15,597 nt of DNA from an uncultured Candidatus Saccharibacteria bacterium (lineage in GTDB: Bacteria > Patescibacteriota > Saccharimonadia > Saccharimonadales > Saccharimonadaceae). The stretch's first letter is position 1. Every line of letters begins with the position of its first letter. The notes below the pieces were generated by a model. The model searched no databases. It was not told where the DNA came from and was given only the letters and a program-made list of their open reading frames with translations. Positions 13,296 through 15,597 of this stretch are shown piece by piece. Both the position numbers and the translations under genes were made by a program. The stretch is taken from assembly GCA_948511255.1 (NCBI GenBank), contig CAOQNC010000006.1, positions 1 to 15,597 of the forward strand, given 5' to 3'.

Positions 13296-14870
13296 CTAGT
13301 CGCGAATCTTTTCTCGTACTAGCTTGATGCCGGTTTTATCTTCCGACAAATAATACATCCACTTATTATTCGACGCAATCATTACCGGCCGAGCCATCGG
13401 CGCCAACTTATCTTCACTCGCCTGAGCATCCGTCTTCACGCTCTCTGACAAATTCCGTCGATTCGTCCCATCGAAATCCCAAACCAATATTTCACCATTG
13501 CTCACCGCATACATCATGCTACCATCCAGCCAGTTCAAACCCGCCGTCGGCGCCTCATATTCATACAAATCGCCCATATCGAGATCAATCACCATATATT
13601 TAGCGCCAGCCCGCGCCACCAAATATTCATTTCCTGTGCTCACTTCCAGGCTTTCTGGTATCGTGCTAAATACATTGTCCTCCGCAAGCGTCTTCAATCC
13701 GGAAAGGTCCGCTCCTTTTTCGTCATACGAAGGCAAATCACCATATAGAATTGTCGGCTTATCTCCAACTACATAGCACATATAATCTTCATCAAAATAT
13801 CTCGCCAACGCAATCTGCGTCTTCTCGCCAGGCTTCACTTTCGCAAGAATCGTCCCGTCTTTTTCGTCATTTCGATAAGCCCCAATCGCTCTATATTTTT
13901 CTTCGCCACCCTGCGCCGTAAGCTCTGTTGTTGAATAAATCACATTCGTACTGTTACTATCAAAATCTTGAATATTACCCAACAAAACTCGCGACATTGT
14001 CTTCTCGGAAACATTAATCCGTCGAAGCTGATGGTTTTCTAGCGCAAAAAGTTGATTCGCCGCATTATCAATCATCTCAATCCGGTCAAAACTCATCCCG
14101 AACGTCTTTGTCAAATTCAGACTATTCGCTACGTCGCGCAAGTTGACTAGCACCCATTCCGTCTTCCCACCATAAGACACTTTCGCTAGAACTCTATTCT
14201 CATCCTTGCTCCAAGTCAAGCTCATAATTTCACCCTCGAAATGATACTTCGGAGTTGTACTTTGCGCATCAATCCCTACCTTCGCCTTCGTCTCAGCCTT
14301 TTCCTCAACCATCCCTGGCAAAATCCCCGACAAATCCAGCAGAGTCGTCTTCACTTCATCGCCTTTAACTTCCAATAGCTTCCAAGTCGCCGCACCTTTT
14401 TCGGCATATATAATATAGTTGCGACTTTGCGACGGCTGATAAAACTCCAGCCCCGCCTTCTCGTCTTTCGTCTTATCGCTTAGATTCATTACCGCCTCCG
14501 CCACACGATTCTGCAAGAACAATCGCGGATAGTGCAAACGCACCAAAACACCTGGATACATTTTTACTGTCTTCTCCCAAGTATCATAATTCTCGCGCGA
14601 CAACTTCAGAGTATGTTCTCCCGCCGACATCGTCTTGCTCAAATTCGTCCGCGAAAACAGCGTGCCCCCATCAAGCTCCACCGTCGCTCCCGTCGGCAAA
14701 CTATGAATCTGCATCAATCCAGATTGTTCAATCCCGCCATTGCTCGAAATAAAAAATCCCATCGCCGCCAAAGTCGCAACAACGACAATCACCAGCACCG
14801 ACAAGACCATACCGGCCTCCGCAATCAAAACTCGAATAAATTGTTTCTTTTTCTTTTCTTCGTAATCCAT
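13296..14870 (-). CDS. PEGA-domain membrane protein with beta-propeller-like C-terminus, 524 aa
   Basis: A surface protein of unknown role. A short basic N-terminus (MDYEEKKKKQ) leads into one membrane helix (about 17-41). A PEGA domain follows (about 50-117, with GLMQIHSLPTGATVELDG and the SAGEHTLKL pattern). Residues about 125-524 show repeated Trp/Asp-containing beta-strand units, typical of WD40/TolB-like propellers, though the blades are not clearly countable by eye. The stop is at 13296, convergent with the sortase stop at 13239. The 56-bp gap has only a weak hairpin (13261-13272) and no terminator. Its codons end mostly in G or T, opposite to the C-ending codons of the + genes. PEGA-plus-propeller proteins of this form are common in Saccharibacteria. 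Confidence 0.87.
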   Translation of the reverse strand: MDYEEKKKKQFIRVLIAEAGMVLSVLVIVVVATLAAMGFFISSNGGIEQSGLMQIHSLPTGATVELDGGTLFSRTNLSKTMSAGEHTLKLSRENYDTWEKTVKMYPGVLVRLHYPRLFLQNRVAEAVMNLSDKTKDEKAGLEFYQPSQSRNYIIYAEKGAATWKLLEVKGDEVKTTLLDLSGILPGMVEEKAETKAKVGIDAQSTTPKYHFEGEIMSLTWSKDENRVLAKVSYGGKTEWVLVNLRDVANSLNLTKTFGMSFDRIEMIDNAANQLFALENHQLRRINVSEKTMSRVLLGNIQDFDSNSTNVIYSTTELTAQGGEEKYRAIGAYRNDEKDGTILAKVKPGEKTQIALARYFDEDYMCYVVGDKPTILYGDLPSYDEKGADLSGLKTLAEDNVFSTIPESLEVSTGNEYLVARAGAKYMVIDLDMGDLYEYEAPTAGLNWLDGSMMYAVSNGEILVWDFDGTNRRNLSESVKTDAQASEDKLAPMARPVMIASNNKWMYYLSEDKTGIKLVREKIRD

Positions 14871-14882
14871 ATCTACCTACAT

Positions 14883-14888
14883 ATTATA
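14883..14888 (-). promoter_or_regulatory. -10 element for the PEGA gene
   Basis: The minus strand reads TATAAT from 14888 to 14883, with 12 nt between it and the ATG at 14870. The predicted transcript has a leader of only about 5 nt. No good -35 at the right spacing is seen. It is divergent from the promoter at 14915-14944. Confidence 0.55.
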
Positions 14889-14914
14889 ACATACTTTTTG
14901 TCATAATTTTGCTC

Positions 14915-14944
14915 TTGCTTTTTCATAGTGCTTGAAGTTATAAT
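14915..14944 (+). promoter_or_regulatory. Promoter for the right-edge gene
   Basis: TTGCTT (14915-14920), 18-bp spacer, TATAAT (14939-14944). The predicted start is near 14951, giving a 27-nt leader with a strong ribosome binding site GAGGAG at 14966-14971, 6 nt before the ATG at 14978. Confidence 0.7.
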
Positions 14945-14977
14945 AGTAATAAGCAAAAACACGATGAGGAGTTATTA

Positions 14978-15597
14978 ATGAGTAAAATACAACTTGAGTC
15001 TGGTCCTGCCAGTTCTGCGACTCATCGTCTTACTCAACCCTCGTCTACCCTTAACCGCCGCTACGTTACTCGCCCGACCAACCTGGCAATCGAAGAAGCC
15101 GCAAAATCTATCCCAGAGAGCACTTCCGAGTCTAGCGCCCCTTCACGCCTCGTAAATCTTCGCGTTCATAGCGCCGATTTACTTGCCGCCGCGAGGGCCG
15201 AAGCTGAAGCGCCGAAAACCGAAGAGCCTGTTATTCATACTGTCGTCGAATTAGGCGGCACGCCTGAGCCAGAGCCTTATCAGACCACGCCCGCCGAAAG
15301 CGAATTCAGCCCCGCCACAGACCCTACTCCCAGCAATTATAGCGACCAGGCCTATGTCTCCGTCGACCAGATGGTTCCCGAAACCGATTCCTTCGCCGAA
15401 CCTACCCCAGTCGTCGAAACCATGGTCGCTACAATCACATCCTACACCGACACCGATACGAGCCTAACACCGGCCCCCGAACAATATTCTCAATTCTTCG
15501 CTCCCGCGGTTATCGACAACGCTCCAGCTCCCGCCCCGACCCCTGCTATCGACCCGCGTGACCTCGCTATGAATATTGCTGCCGACTACGCCGCTGC
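14978..15597 (+). CDS. Disordered acidic/Pro-rich protein, N-terminal part, 3' truncated
   Basis: A protein of unknown function that runs off the right edge: 206 codons are open with no stop. Start at ATG 14978, with GAGGAG 6 nt before it. Residues 1-60 are basic and Ser/Thr-rich (MSKIQLESGPASSATHRL...). The rest is Pro/Glu/Ala/Thr-rich (EPTPVVETMV, NAPAPAPTPAIDPRDLAM) with no predicted membrane helix or known domain in the visible part. The low complexity suggests a disordered linker or cytoplasmic tail ahead of a membrane or surface domain beyond the edge, as in the sortase and the Lys/Pro-rich protein here. The codons are C-ending like other + genes. The identity cannot be resolved from what is visible. 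Confidence 0.75.
   Translation, partial: MSKIQLESGPASSATHRLTQPSSTLNRRYVTRPTNLAIEEAAKSIPESTSESSAPSRLVNLRVHSADLLAAARAEAEAPKTEEPVIHTVVELGGTPEPEPYQTTPAESEFSPATDPTPSNYSDQAYVSVDQMVPETDSFAEPTPVVETMVATITSYTDTDTSLTPAPEQYSQFFAPAVIDNAPAPAPTPAIDPRDLAMNIAADYAA

Noticed and set aside
1..15597. CRISPR arrays, insertion sequences, toxin-antitoxin or phage genes
   Set aside because: No spaced repeats, transposase, integrase or phage motifs could be recognised in any frame.

Overview
The window reads like part of a Candidatus Saccharibacteria (TM7, Patescibacteria/CPR) chromosome. This is inferred from gene style, not from a marker gene. The clues are a sortase with a very long disordered N-terminal tail, a PEGA-domain propeller protein, a Lys/Pro/Ala-rich single-pass membrane protein, and a truncated disordered protein at the right edge. 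UGA is used as a stop (for example at 5722-5724 and 10481-10483), which argues against the UGA=Gly code of Absconditabacteria/Gracilibacteria. A Firmicute origin cannot be excluded for several accessory genes. The + strand is strongly C-over-G whichever strand is coding: most + genes use C-ending codons and the clearest - gene (PEGA) uses G/T-ending codons, so replication-strand skew is shaping codon use.

Layout. 1-3897: two ABC export systems on the + strand, a 5'-truncated YtrB-like ATPase with a six-helix permease, then a NatA-like ATPase overlapping a NatB-like permease. The gap between them has a strong extended -10 and a possible 14-codon leaderless leader ORF. A terminator follows at 3904-3935. 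3940-6008: a DUF1653 protein from an apparently leaderless promoter, then a Firmicute-type UmuC-like Y-family polymerase with a small protein coupled by a 4-nt overlap. 6018-8535: a metal-resistance operon with an ArsR/CadC repressor and a CadA/ZntA-type P1B ATPase, behind a promoter carrying two CadC/SmtB-type operators. 8621-9382: a single-pass protein of unknown function, ended by a bidirectional terminator.

9528-11259: a compositionally different module. A minus-strand operon holds a 52-aa membrane peptide, not previously noted as an ORF, and an alpha/beta hydrolase. It is divergent from a TetR regulator, and a single 18-bp palindrome contains both divergent -10 elements. The module ends near a minus-strand tRNA-Leu(CAA) (11557-11643) that has its own promoter and terminator, a plausible insertion point. 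11735-13239: a sortase from tandem extended -10 promoters, the nearer one leaderless. 13296-14870 (-): a PEGA/propeller membrane protein convergent with the sortase. 14978 to the edge: the start of a disordered acidic/Pro-rich protein with a clean promoter and ribosome binding site.

Working together: the clearest functional units are the metal sensor/efflux operon, the polymerase cassette, and the TetR/hydrolase module. The sortase, the PEGA protein and the two other envelope proteins suggest a cell-surface theme on the right half. I did not find a wholly new system. The most promising leads are the leaderless promoters, the shared-palindrome TetR switch with its small membrane peptide, the Tyr/Gln/Asn-rich sortase tail, and the Pro-rich leader ORF.
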